A stretch of 64,000 nt of DNA from NCBI GenBank assembly GCA_035403465.1, contig DAONFG010000003.1, forward strand, positions 56,061 through 120,060, given 5' to 3'. The translations under genes were made by a program, and so were the position numbers. This document shows, piece by piece, positions 42,217 through 50,453 of the stretch. The notes under the pieces are model-generated. The model made no database searches and was not told where the DNA came from. It saw only the letters and a program-made list of their open reading frames with translations. The first letter of the stretch is position 1. Every line of letters starts with the position of its first letter. This stretch comes from JAAYBQ01 sp035403465 (GTDB lineage: Bacteria > Spirochaetota > UBA4802 > UBA5550).

Positions 42217-42933
42217 TTACGGTTCTTTTTCAAGGCGCATATTATTGAATTTCATGCATAATAGAAATTCATTAAGATCAATAATGTGTTTTATTATTTT
42301 AAAATTGATTCTTTTTACGTATTCACTCCGGTTAAAAACACCTGAATCACTCATCAAGGACCTGTCTATTTTCCTTTTTGTCGATTCGGAAAAATTAAGA
42401 TTATAAAAATCCAGGAAAGGTTCGGTGTTTGAATAAATTTCAAACTCGGACTTGGCATTAACTATTTCGTTCAGAAACAGGACCTCTTTTATTGAAAAGA
42501 AAGAAAGATTTTTTCTTAACTCAAAGATTTTGTTCCCGGTAACTATCTCAATGTTCACTGTAACATAACGCACTACATTATTATCAATAATGGGAGTCAT
42601 CAATCCTTCTAAAATTTCATCACGGTTGATATCCACAAAACGTTTTTTACATTTATCAGCTATGCACTCTTTAAACGCCTTGACCCTCCCATCTAAAATG
42701 ATTTCACCCCAGTTCCCGGTTAATATCAGATCGGAGTATGTCAATCCTTCAATTTTCCCTTTTAGATCAGGACGTTTTCTGTTTAAATCATCGATAACAA
42801 AGTTCTTCAACGCTTCATTGATGGCCAGTATCCGCCCTTTGGGACTCAGGATCAGGTATAAACTGTCCAGTGTATCAAGAAACTGCTGATAGTTTAAAAT
42901 TGTAATTAAATCTTTCAAGATGAATACCGCCAT
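42217..42933 (-). CDS. PAS-like hypothetical protein
   Basis: A 238-residue protein that I do not recognise fully. Residues about 15-130 read like a PAS domain (LDTLDSLYLILSPKGRILAI...IDNNVVRYVTVNIEIVTG). The C-terminal 90 residues (LSFFSIKEVLFLNEIVNAKS...RSEYVKRINFKIIKHIIDL) are helical, with no known output motif, and could be a small winged-helix or dimerisation domain. AT-rich (Lys, Asn, Ile heavy) relative to its neighbours, hinting at separate origin. It is convergent with the receiver gene, 29 bases stop to stop, and lies before the hydrogenase operon. Confidence 0.65.
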   Translation of the reverse strand: MAVFILKDLITILNYQQFLDTLDSLYLILSPKGRILAINEALKNFVIDDLNRKRPDLKGKIEGLTYSDLILTGNWGEIILDGRVKAFKECIADKCKKRFVDINRDEILEGLMTPIIDNNVVRYVTVNIEIVTGNKIFELRKNLSFFSIKEVLFLNEIVNAKSEFEIYSNTEPFLDFYNLNFSESTKRKIDRSLMSDSGVFNRSEYVKRINFKIIKHIIDLNEFLLCMKFNNMRLEKEP

Positions 42934-43362
42934 CAGTTGTCATAGGGTAATACCATCAACTTAAAAACAATAGATAAATTTATATCTTTCATTTTGCAAG
43001 TAGAAATCTTTACCGTTATTTAAATATCACAACATTGTTATACTTGTATAACAATGCCTGTTTATTGAAATTAATTTAAGGGTTGAAGATAATATATCCG
43101 GTTATAAATACATTATGTGGAAAAAAGGGCAATAGAAAATTTTTAATAAAACATTTCGTCTAAAATGACATATTAAATAAAAAAAAGAAATTCCGGGTTC
43201 AATAATATTGATCCTGAGGATTCAGCCGGTTTTACAAGAGCAGGGAATACAGCAGCTATTTATACATACTAATGCAAAGCATTATGCGCAATCTGTATAA
43301 TGCATCTGATTATGCATTTTTTTAGTACATATATAAAAAAATTTATTAACAAAGAGGGCCCT
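42934..43362. other. intergenic region before hydrogenase operon
   Basis: No supported gene in 429 AT-rich bases. The last 100 bases contain clustered TAATGC/GCATTA words, listed separately. An in-frame ATG at 43300 exists for the hydrogenase gene but lacks a ribosome site. Confidence 0.6.
43270..43316. promoter_or_regulatory. cluster of TAATGC/GCATTA palindromes upstream of hox operon
   Basis: A perfect palindrome TAATGC-AAA-GCATTA (43270-43284) is followed by two further ATAATGCAT/ATTATGCAT words (about 43297-43316) in the 90 bases before the hydrogenase start. The spacing and repetition look like an operator for a dimeric regulator. No regulator can be assigned. Confidence 0.4.
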
Positions 43363-45171
43363 ATGGGTAATATATCTGATGTTGTAAAACAGGCCGCAGG
43401 CAAGTATCGGAAAGACCCTACTAAAATGCTTGATGTCATAAGAGATGTCAAGGCAGCTAATGGACAGCTTTCTGATGAAGCTATCGCCGCGATAGCCAAG
43501 GAGATGAAAGTCTCCACTGTTGACGTAGAGGGTGTTGTAACATTCTATCACTTTTTCTCCAAAAATCCTGCCGGCAAGTACACTGTTTACCTGAACAACA
43601 GTGCAGTTGCTGTTATGAAGGGTTGCTACGAGATTGCGAAAGTTTTTGAAAAGGAAACCGGGTGTGAATTCGGTGATGCTTCAGGTAAAGGCAAAATTCG
43701 CCTCTACTGGACTTCAGACATCGGTCTCAACGACCAGGAACCTTCAGCGATTATCAACGACGTAATGTTCACAAATCTTACAGCGGCAAAGGTTAAGGAA
43801 ATTGTTGCTGCTATGAAGGCAAACAAAAAAGTTCAGGCTATGGCAGATGAGACCGGCGACGGTAAAAACCAGGATGCGCTTATCAAGTCTATGGTTAAAA
43901 ACAATATCCGTAAAAAAGGAGCTGTTCTGTTCGCACCTTTCACTCCGGGTTCAGCACTTAAGGCTGCAGTGTCAAAAACTCCTGAAAGTGTAATCGAAGA
44001 GATGAAAACTTCAAAACTCCGCGGACGCGGCGGCGCAGGTTTCCCTACGGGCATGAAGTGGGACTACACCCGCCAGTCCAAAGGCGACAAAAAGTACATC
44101 GTATGCAACGCAGACGAAGGCGAACCGGGAACATTCAAGGACAGGGTAATACTCACAGAACTGCCCGAAATGCTCTTTGAAGGCATGGCAGTCGGCGGGT
44201 ATGCTATCGGCGCAGACGAAGGCGTTCTCTACCTCAGGGCTGAATACATGTACCTGAAAAATTATCTCGAGAAAGTACTCGAAACAATGAGAAAGAACGG
44301 CACACTTGGCAAAAATGCTACCGGAAAAAAAGGATTCAATTTTGACATAAAAATACAGATGGGCGCAGGTGCGTATGTTTGCGGTGAGGAATCCGCCCTT
44401 ATCGAATCAGCTGAAGGAAAAAGAGGAGAGCCCAGGAACAGGCCGCCTTTCCCCGCACAGCGCGGATTCATGGGTAAACCCACATCTGTCAACAACGTAG
44501 AGAGCTTCTGCTGTGCTTCAAGAATAATGCTCCAGGGCGGCGCATGGTTCGCAAAAATGGGCACAATGCAGTCAAAGGGAACAAAACTTCTTTCTGTATC
44601 AGGCGACTGCAAAAAGCCCGGTATATACGAAGTTGAGTTCGGCATGACATTAGACCAGCTTCTTGCAGAATGTGACGGCAAGGGCGCACAGGCTGTACAG
44701 GTGGGCGGACCTTCAGGAAACTGCGTAGACAAGTCCAGGTTCGGCAACAAGATCTGCTATGATGAACTTGCCACAGGCGGTTCGGTAATAGTAATCGGTA
44801 AGGACAGGAACCTGTTCGACGTGGTCCACAACTTCATGGAGTTCTTTGTTGAGGAATCATGCGGATGGTGTACACCCTGCCGTGCAGGCAACCAGCTGCT
44901 ACTGCATAAATTTGAAAAAATCGTTCATGGCCACGGAACAGCCCAGGATCTCAAGGAGCTTGAGGAATGGTGTGTAACCGTTAAGAGCATGAGCCGATGT
45001 GGTCTTGGCCAGACATCTCCCAATCCTATATATACAACTATAAAGAATTTCAGGGGACTTTATGAAGCCAAACTGCAGAAGGGTGACTTCGTAACGGAAT
45101 TCGACATGGCTGCAGCAGTGAAAGATTCATGTAAGGTTGCTGGCAGAAAACCAATTGTAGAGGGACACTAA
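43363..45171 (+). CDS. hoxF: HoxE-HoxF fused diaphorase subunit of NAD-reducing hydrogenase
   Basis: A 602-residue protein. The N-terminal 150 residues have the NuoE/HoxE fold (helical lead, then YTVYLNNSAVAVMKGCYEI and YWTSDIGLNDQEPSA), but none of the four [2Fe-2S] cysteines is kept. The rest is a complete HoxF/NuoF: GRGGAGFPTGMKWDY, CNADEGEPGTFKDR, GAYVCGEESALIES, and N3 ligands CGWCTPC with SRCGLGQ. It would oxidise or reduce NAD(H) via FMN and pass electrons to HoxU. Start at 43363 chosen for the GAGGG site; first gene of the hox operon, one base from hoxU. Confidence 0.92.
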   Translation: MGNISDVVKQAAGKYRKDPTKMLDVIRDVKAANGQLSDEAIAAIAKEMKVSTVDVEGVVTFYHFFSKNPAGKYTVYLNNSAVAVMKGCYEIAKVFEKETGCEFGDASGKGKIRLYWTSDIGLNDQEPSAIINDVMFTNLTAAKVKEIVAAMKANKKVQAMADETGDGKNQDALIKSMVKNNIRKKGAVLFAPFTPGSALKAAVSKTPESVIEEMKTSKLRGRGGAGFPTGMKWDYTRQSKGDKKYIVCNADEGEPGTFKDRVILTELPEMLFEGMAVGGYAIGADEGVLYLRAEYMYLKNYLEKVLETMRKNGTLGKNATGKKGFNFDIKIQMGAGAYVCGEESALIESAEGKRGEPRNRPPFPAQRGFMGKPTSVNNVESFCCASRIMLQGGAWFAKMGTMQSKGTKLLSVSGDCKKPGIYEVEFGMTLDQLLAECDGKGAQAVQVGGPSGNCVDKSRFGNKICYDELATGGSVIVIGKDRNLFDVVHNFMEFFVEESCGWCTPCRAGNQLLLHKFEKIVHGHGTAQDLKELEEWCVTVKSMSRCGLGQTSPNPIYTTIKNFRGLYEAKLQKGDFVTEFDMAAAVKDSCKVAGRKPIVEGH

Positions 45172-45172
45172 G

Positions 45173-45868
45173 ATGAGTGATATAAAATTTACGATAGATG
45201 GAAAAGCCTGTACTGCGAAAGACGGCCAGACAATAGTTGAAGCCGCAAAGGCTAACGGCGTTTACATTCCTGTACTCTGTCACTTTGAGGGACTGAAGCC
45301 TGCAGGTACATGCCGTATATGCACAGTAAAGGTCGGCGGCAGGTTTATGGCTGCTTGTACAACTCCTGTTGCAGAGGGTATGCTTGTGGAGAGCATGACT
45401 CCTGAAATTGAAAACATGAGGAAATCAATTATCGAGATGCTTTTCGTTGAAGGGAACCATATGTGCCCTACATGCGAAAAGAGCGGAAACTGCGAACTCC
45501 AGGCTCTTGGATACAGGTACCAGATGATGGTGCCCAGGTTCCCGTACCTGTGGCCAGTACGCGAAGTTATTGCCGATACTCCCAAGCTCTATCTTGACAG
45601 AAACAGGTGCGTACAGTGCCTGCGCTGTGTGAGGGACATTGTAACAGCTGACGGCAAGCACGTGTTTGCAGTTACAAACAGGGGCGATAAAACCCTTATC
45701 ACGATAGATACCGCGCTGGCTGCAAAACTCAGCGAGGACATGGCGGTAAAAGCAATGAAACAGTGCCCGGTGGGATGTATCCTCCGCAAGGGAGTAGGAT
45801 ACAAGATTCCAGTTGGACAGAGAAAATTTGACAGCAAGCCTATCGGTTCTGAAATCGAAGGCAGATAA
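45173..45868 (+). CDS. hoxU: HoxU, Fe-S electron-transfer subunit of NAD-reducing hydrogenase
   Basis: A 231-residue NuoG-N-terminal-like protein: [2Fe-2S] ferredoxin domain (CHFEGLKPAGTCRIC, plus C at the CTTP position), His-Cys [4Fe-4S] motif (HMCPTCEKSGNCELQ) and one further [4Fe-4S] set (CVQCLRCV with C in KQCPVGCI). It wires the diaphorase HoxF to the hydrogenase HoxYH. Length and layout match HoxU. Tight operon position between hoxF and hoxY. Confidence 0.94.
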   Translation: MSDIKFTIDGKACTAKDGQTIVEAAKANGVYIPVLCHFEGLKPAGTCRICTVKVGGRFMAACTTPVAEGMLVESMTPEIENMRKSIIEMLFVEGNHMCPTCEKSGNCELQALGYRYQMMVPRFPYLWPVREVIADTPKLYLDRNRCVQCLRCVRDIVTADGKHVFAVTNRGDKTLITIDTALAAKLSEDMAVKAMKQCPVGCILRKGVGYKIPVGQRKFDSKPIGSEIEGR

Positions 45869-45897
45869 AGCATTTAAAGAGAACCTGGAGGTTAAAA

Positions 45898-46446
45898 ATG
45901 AGTAAACCGGTTGTGGCCACAGCGTCACTGGCAGGATGTTTCGGATGCCACATGTCATTACTTGACATTGACGATAGAATATTACAGCTTATCGACCTTG
46001 TTGAATTTAATAAATCACCGGTCGATGATATAAAAACTTTCACAAAGCAGTGTGACATCGGAATCATCGAAGGCGGATGCTGCAACAGTGAAAACGTTCA
46101 TGTGCTCAAGGAATTCCGCAAGAATTGCAAGATACTCATCTCTCTCGGTGAGTGCGCAATAATGGGCGGACTCCCGGCAATGAGGAACGGAATCCCGATC
46201 AAGGATTGTCTTGAAGAGGCATACCTTAACGGGCCGACCGTTGACGAAAATAAAAAGAAGATCATCCCCAATGATGAGGAACTTCCCATGATCCTTGACA
46301 GGGTCTATGCATGTCACGAAATAGTCAAGATTGACTATTTTCTGCCGGGATGTCCACCCAGGGCGGATCTTATATGGGAAGCTCTTGTGGCGCTTGTAAC
46401 AGGCAAGCCTCTCAATATTCCTTACGAAGTATTAAAGTTTGATTAA
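45898..46446 (+). CDS. hoxY: HoxY, small subunit of NAD-reducing [NiFe] hydrogenase
   Basis: A 182-residue small subunit carrying one proximal [4Fe-4S] cluster. The ligand cysteines are in GCFGCHMS, GGCCNSEN, GECAIMGG and PGCPPRAD. It lacks the long C-terminal cluster domain and twin-arginine signal of membrane-bound hydrogenases, which places it in the cytoplasmic group 3 type. CTGGAGG ribosome site; its stop lies 13 bases before the hoxH start. Confidence 0.94.
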   Translation: MSKPVVATASLAGCFGCHMSLLDIDDRILQLIDLVEFNKSPVDDIKTFTKQCDIGIIEGGCCNSENVHVLKEFRKNCKILISLGECAIMGGLPAMRNGIPIKDCLEEAYLNGPTVDENKKKIIPNDEELPMILDRVYACHEIVKIDYFLPGCPPRADLIWEALVALVTGKPLNIPYEVLKFD

Positions 46447-46459
46447 TCTGGAGCCAAAT

Positions 46460-47911
46460 ATGGGAAGAAAAATAACTATAGAACCGGTAACAAGGGTAGA
46501 AGGGCACGGTAAAGTGACAATACAGCTTGACGACGCGGGTAACGTAACCCAGTCAAGGCTTCATGTTGTCGAATTCCGCGGCTTCGAAAAATTTGTGCAG
46601 GGACGTCCATACTGGGAAGCACCGGTACTTGTTCAGCGTCTCTGCGGTATATGCCCGGTAAGCCACCACCTTGCAGCTGCAAAAGCTCTTGACGTAATCG
46701 TCGGAGCGGGCACAGGCGACGGCCTTACACCAGTGGGCGAAAAAATGAGAAGACTTATGCATTACGCGCAGATGTTCCAGTCACATGCGCTGCATTTCTT
46801 CCACCTCGCATCACCTGACCTTCTCTTCGGATTTGACGGTGATCCTGCAACAAGGAACGTTATAGGTGTTGCCCTAATGCATAAAGATCTTGCAGTTCAG
46901 GGCGTCATGATGAGGAAATTCGGCCAGGAGATAATCCTTGCCACTGCGGGCAAAAAGATACACGGGACAGGCGCAATCCCCGGCGGTATCAACAAGAACC
47001 TGTCAATTGCGGAAAGGGACAAGTTCCTCAAGGGACCCGATCCTCTCAACATAGATAAAATGATTGAATGGTCACAGGGCGCGCTTGATTTCTTCAAGGG
47101 ATTCCATGCAAAGAATAAAGACTATATTGACAACTTTTCAGTATTTCCGTCAGCACACCTTTCTCTTGTAAGGAAGGATGGAGCGATGGATCTTTACCAC
47201 GGAGTTCTCAGATGCGTTGACGCTGATGGTAAGAAAATAATCAACGACGTTGATTACCAGAATTACTACAAGATCATCGGCGAAGAGGTTAAAAACTGGA
47301 GCTACATGAAGTTCCCTTACATCAGGAAACTTGGCATGGATAAGGGCTGGTACACAGTTGGTCCCCTTGCAAGGCTTAACACCTGTGATTTTATTCCGAC
47401 TCCTCTTGCACAGAAGGAATTCGAGATATACAAGGCGTACACCAAGGGCAAGCCGAACCATATGTCAATGCATATGCACTATGCAAGGCTTATCGAGCTT
47501 CTCCACTCTGCAGAGGTTATCAGGGACCTGCTTAATGATAAGGATCTCCAGAATGACAACCTTGTTACAACAGGTAAAAAGAAGAAAGAAGGCGTGGGCC
47601 TTGTTGAAGCACCAAGGGGAACACTGTTCCACCACTACAGGATCAATGACCTTGACCAGATCGAAATGGGCAACCTTATAGTATCAACAACAAACAACAA
47701 CATACCTATGAACAACGCTGTTAACTATGTTGCAAAGGCTAACTTTAACGGCCAGAAAACTATAACAGAAGGTATGATGAACAAGGTTGAGATGGCAATA
47801 AGGGCGTATGACCCGTGCCTCAGCTGCGCTACACATGCACTGGGACAGATGCCGCTTGAAGTTTCCCTTGTGGATTCTGAAGGCAATGTTATCGATCAGA
47901 AACGGAAATAA
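46460..47911 (+). CDS. hoxH: HoxH, catalytic large subunit of NAD-reducing [NiFe] hydrogenase
   Basis: A 483-residue large subunit with the NiFe active site: proximal motif RLCGICPVSHH (about 64-74) and distal motif DPCLSCATH close to the C terminus. After that histidine, 24 residues (ALGQMPLE...) form the C-terminal peptide removed on nickel insertion; the protease gene follows directly. EPVTRVEGHGKV at the N terminus is the usual L0 region. The start at 46460 follows CTGGAG; an in-frame TTG at 46439 overlaps hoxY and is less likely. Together with HoxFUY this makes a soluble, bidirectional, NAD-linked hydrogenase. Confidence 0.95.
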   Translation: MGRKITIEPVTRVEGHGKVTIQLDDAGNVTQSRLHVVEFRGFEKFVQGRPYWEAPVLVQRLCGICPVSHHLAAAKALDVIVGAGTGDGLTPVGEKMRRLMHYAQMFQSHALHFFHLASPDLLFGFDGDPATRNVIGVALMHKDLAVQGVMMRKFGQEIILATAGKKIHGTGAIPGGINKNLSIAERDKFLKGPDPLNIDKMIEWSQGALDFFKGFHAKNKDYIDNFSVFPSAHLSLVRKDGAMDLYHGVLRCVDADGKKIINDVDYQNYYKIIGEEVKNWSYMKFPYIRKLGMDKGWYTVGPLARLNTCDFIPTPLAQKEFEIYKAYTKGKPNHMSMHMHYARLIELLHSAEVIRDLLNDKDLQNDNLVTTGKKKKEGVGLVEAPRGTLFHHYRINDLDQIEMGNLIVSTTNNNIPMNNAVNYVAKANFNGQKTITEGMMNKVEMAIRAYDPCLSCATHALGQMPLEVSLVDSEGNVIDQKRK

Positions 47912-47916
47912 GATAT

Positions 47917-48384
47917 TTGAAAGATAAAAGTATTTTAGTATATGGATTCGGCAACCCGGGCCGTCAGGACGACGGCCTTGGTCCGGCCATAATTGAAAGA
48001 CTGGAAAACGAAAGAATTCCGGGTGTTGTAACTGATTGTAATTATCAGCTTAATATAGAGGATGCTTATTCTGTCGCTGAGAACGATGTTGTGGTTTTTG
48101 TTGATGCATCACTTGATGCCGGCGAACCGTTCTCTTTTGGTAAAATTGAGCCCTCTGCCGAGATTACCTTTACAACACATTCAATGTCTCCGCAGTCTGT
48201 TCTTGCCCTGTGTGCGGAATTGTATGACCGCAAACTTGAAGCATACGTGCTGGGCATTAAGGGATACGAATGGGATTTTGAAGTCGGTCTTACTTCAAAG
48301 GCTGAAAATAATTTTAACGAAGCATACAGATTTCTGTTGAACTGGCTGAATGATATGCTTACTGTTGAACGAACAAATAATTAA
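47917..48384 (+). CDS. hydrogenase maturation protease (HoxW-like)
   Basis: A 155-residue M52-family endopeptidase that clips the HoxH C-terminal peptide. Motifs: GFGNPGRQDDGLGP with the nickel-sensing Asp at the N terminus, FVDASLDAG, and THSMSPQSVLAL with the conserved His. No ATG fits the conserved N terminus; a TTG at 47917, five bases after hoxH, is the start. Its 3' end overlaps the ribosome site of the following receiver gene. No other hyp maturation genes are in the window, so they must lie elsewhere. Confidence 0.9.
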   Translation: MKDKSILVYGFGNPGRQDDGLGPAIIERLENERIPGVVTDCNYQLNIEDAYSVAENDVVVFVDASLDAGEPFSFGKIEPSAEITFTTHSMSPQSVLALCAELYDRKLEAYVLGIKGYEWDFEVGLTSKAENNFNEAYRFLLNWLNDMLTVERTNN

Positions 48385-48394
48385 GGAGTACTAT

Positions 48395-48763
48395 ATGTCT
48401 AACAAAAAGATACTCATAATAGATGATGATCCGGATATTCTGGATGCCGTAACTGTTGTTCTGAAATCCGAAAATTACACTGTTGTTACAGCAACTGACG
48501 GGAAAGATGGTCTGGCAAAGTTTAAAAGTGAAAAACCCGACATGGTGCTTTGTGATATGATGATGGAAAAAGTTGATGCCGGCTCCAAAGTCGCAGAGAT
48601 GATAAGGAAAGAGGATAAAAATGTATCCATTTACCTTCTCAGCAGCGTAGGCCGCGCGACAGATTTGAATATTGATATCAATAAACAGGGTTTTAACGGT
48701 GTATTGCAGAAACCCGTAGATCCCAAAAACCTTATTGCAGAGGTTAAAAAAGCTCTGAAATAA
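48395..48763 (+). CDS. stand-alone receiver (CheY-like), paralogue of 41819-42187
   Basis: A 122-residue receiver with DDD at 10-12, D54 in MVLCDMMMEKVDAG, LLSSVGR and QKPVDP. It begins 10 bases after the hydrogenase protease with an AAGGAG site, so it is the last gene of the hox operon. The close paralogue lies behind fdhD. Co-transcription of an output-less receiver with a hydrogenase is unusual and suggests a role in signalling redox or hydrogen status, perhaps to a chemotaxis-like or kinase network. Confidence 0.93.
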   Translation: MSNKKILIIDDDPDILDAVTVVLKSENYTVVTATDGKDGLAKFKSEKPDMVLCDMMMEKVDAGSKVAEMIRKEDKNVSIYLLSSVGRATDLNIDINKQGFNGVLQKPVDPKNLIAEVKKALK

Positions 48764-49086
48764 TCCGTTTTCCGGTGAATAAATGAGCGGGGCATTCACC
48801 GGGGGGTGCTGTTCACAGGATTTGTTTTTAACAATCTAACATTAAAGATTTGCGTTACTTTGGCTGTTCCAATCCGGAACAGCCTTTTTTTTTCAGCTTG
48901 CCTGTATACCGGCGCAGGGAGTATAATTCATGATGCTATATGGTTTAGAATACAGGGTGTATTGATTTAAAAGACATAATAATTCCTTGACAACAATTAT
49001 ATACAGGTTTTTTATACTGGTTCATGGCACCAGCAATATAAAGTGCTCCGCTGGTGTGCGACATTTTATAATTTAAAGGTATCTGA
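48764..49086. other. intergenic region with two hairpins
   Basis: Contains the two hairpins described for the end of the hox operon. Beyond 48900 nothing is recognisable except the AAAGG site before the lipoprotein gene. No ORF. Confidence 0.7.
48862..48893 (+). terminator. intrinsic terminator of hox operon
   Basis: Perfect nine-base-pair stem GGCTGTTCC/GGAACAGCC, five-base loop, then nine T. A second hairpin CCGGTGAAT/ATTCACCGG (48772-48802) lies between it and the receiver stop and may stabilise the transcript end. Confidence 0.95.
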
Positions 49087-49533
49087 TTGAAGAAAATACT
49101 GCTGTTTTTTGCCGTAACCCAGGGTTTAATAATTACGGCTTGTTCAACATTTATTCCTGACGAGGATGCTGATAAACTCAAGATGTATGAATCCGTCAAT
49201 GGTTCATACCAGGAATATATCCTGCTTGAAGATGTTGACAGGAATGATCTTGTCCTCGAGAAAGGTGAAAGGGTAAAGATTATTATCGTAACAGGTGACG
49301 AGTGGGTTAAGGTGTATGCGTACAGGGCTAATGACGATCTCCTGAAATCGGTTCGTTTCCTGATACTTCAGATGTTTACCGATGATTTTCCTGATAATAA
49401 ATTTAACCGGGAAAAGTTTGACCTGGAACTTGGTAAAATAGTTGTAAAGGCCGGGGCTTCAGTGGATAAGAAAAGCACGGAAGAAAAGAAAAAACCTGTA
49501 AAAAAAGCAAATAAAAAGGGTAAGAGTAAATAG
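49087..49533 (+). CDS. small lipoprotein
   Basis: A 148-residue protein with a type II signal peptide: MKKILLFFAVTQGLIITAC, lipobox ITAC with the lipidated cysteine at residue 19. The mature part has a short beta-rich region (EKGERVKIIIVTGDEWVKVYAY) reminiscent of SH3-like domains and ends in a Lys-rich tail (KKKPVKKANKKGKSK) that could contact cell-wall or nucleic acid polymers. Starts with TTG at 49087, seven bases after AAAGG. Function unknown. Lies 38 bases before dapA. Confidence 0.78.
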   Translation: MKKILLFFAVTQGLIITACSTFIPDEDADKLKMYESVNGSYQEYILLEDVDRNDLVLEKGERVKIIIVTGDEWVKVYAYRANDDLLKSVRFLILQMFTDDFPDNKFNREKFDLELGKIVVKAGASVDKKSTEEKKKPVKKANKKGKSK

Positions 49534-49571
49534 ATTATTTTTAAAACAATTTTATAAATCAGGATGCATAT

Positions 49572-50453
49572 ATGTTTGAAGGAACCTATACAGCTATTGT
49601 AACTCCGTTTAAAAATGATGGAATTGACTGGGAATCTCTTGAAAAAAATATTGAAGACCAGGTATTGGCAGGTATTGACGGAATTGTCCCCGTAGGTACC
49701 ACGGGCGAGTCACCCACGCTCTCTTTCGAGGAACATGACGCGTTTATCCATAAAGTCGTTAAGATAGTGAACGGCAGGATAAAGGTGATTGCAGGCACTG
49801 GCGCAAATTCAACAAGCGAAGCAATCTGGCTTACAAAACAGGCTGAAGATGCAGGTGTTGACGGTGTCCTTTCGGTTAATCCGTATTACAACAAGCCGAC
49901 ACAAAAAGGCCTTATCGCACACTATGAAGCAATAGCAAAATCAACAAAACTTCCTATAATACTTTACAACATACCCGGAAGATCCGGTGTTAATTTTCTT
50001 CCCGAAAGCGTGAAGGAACTGCTTAACAGGACGGAAAATATTAAAACAATGAAAGAGGCCTCGGGAGACATCGGTCAGATTATGCGCCTGATTGAACTCT
50101 GCGGAGACAGGATGACTGTTCTTTCGGGTGATGACAACCTCCTTCTTCCCATACTTGCAGTCGGCGGCAAGGGAATTATATCCGTACTGTCGAACGTAAT
50201 TCCTGCTGACATAAAAAAGGTTGTTACTCTTTACAACGAGAATAAAACGGATGAGGCCAGGAAACAATTTTACAGGCTGCTGCCGCTATGCAGGGGTATG
50301 TTTCTTGAAACCAACCCGATACCCGTTAAAGCCGCAATGGAGATGATGGGTAAATGCAGCGGCGAACTCAGGCTGCCCATGACATCGATCAGCGATGACA
50401 ACAGGGCTGCTCTTAAAAAAATTATGACAGAATACGGGATCAAACTTAAATGA
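49572..50453 (+). CDS. dapA: 4-hydroxy-tetrahydrodipicolinate synthase
   Basis: A 293-residue class I aldolase condensing pyruvate and aspartate semialdehyde, the first step of the lysine/diaminopimelate branch. Motifs: GTTGESPTLSFEEH (substrate carboxylate binding), NPYYNKPTQKGL, YNIPGRSGVN with the catalytic Tyr, and Schiff-base lysine in TMKEASGD. Full length. The stop overlaps dapB by four bases, so both are coupled. Confidence 0.97.
   Translation: MFEGTYTAIVTPFKNDGIDWESLEKNIEDQVLAGIDGIVPVGTTGESPTLSFEEHDAFIHKVVKIVNGRIKVIAGTGANSTSEAIWLTKQAEDAGVDGVLSVNPYYNKPTQKGLIAHYEAIAKSTKLPIILYNIPGRSGVNFLPESVKELLNRTENIKTMKEASGDIGQIMRLIELCGDRMTVLSGDDNLLLPILAVGGKGIISVLSNVIPADIKKVVTLYNENKTDEARKQFYRLLPLCRGMFLETNPIPVKAAMEMMGKCSGELRLPMTSISDDNRAALKKIMTEYGIKLK

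Noticed and set aside
43363..47911. Reading the hydrogenase as a complex I fragment
   Set aside because: HoxH has both NiFe cysteine motifs with a C-terminal cleavage peptide and a protease gene follows; no membrane subunits of complex I are present.
49021..49060. TGGCACC word as a sigma-54 promoter
   Set aside because: No TTGC at the required spacing; no enhancer-binding regulator with AAA+ domain in the window.
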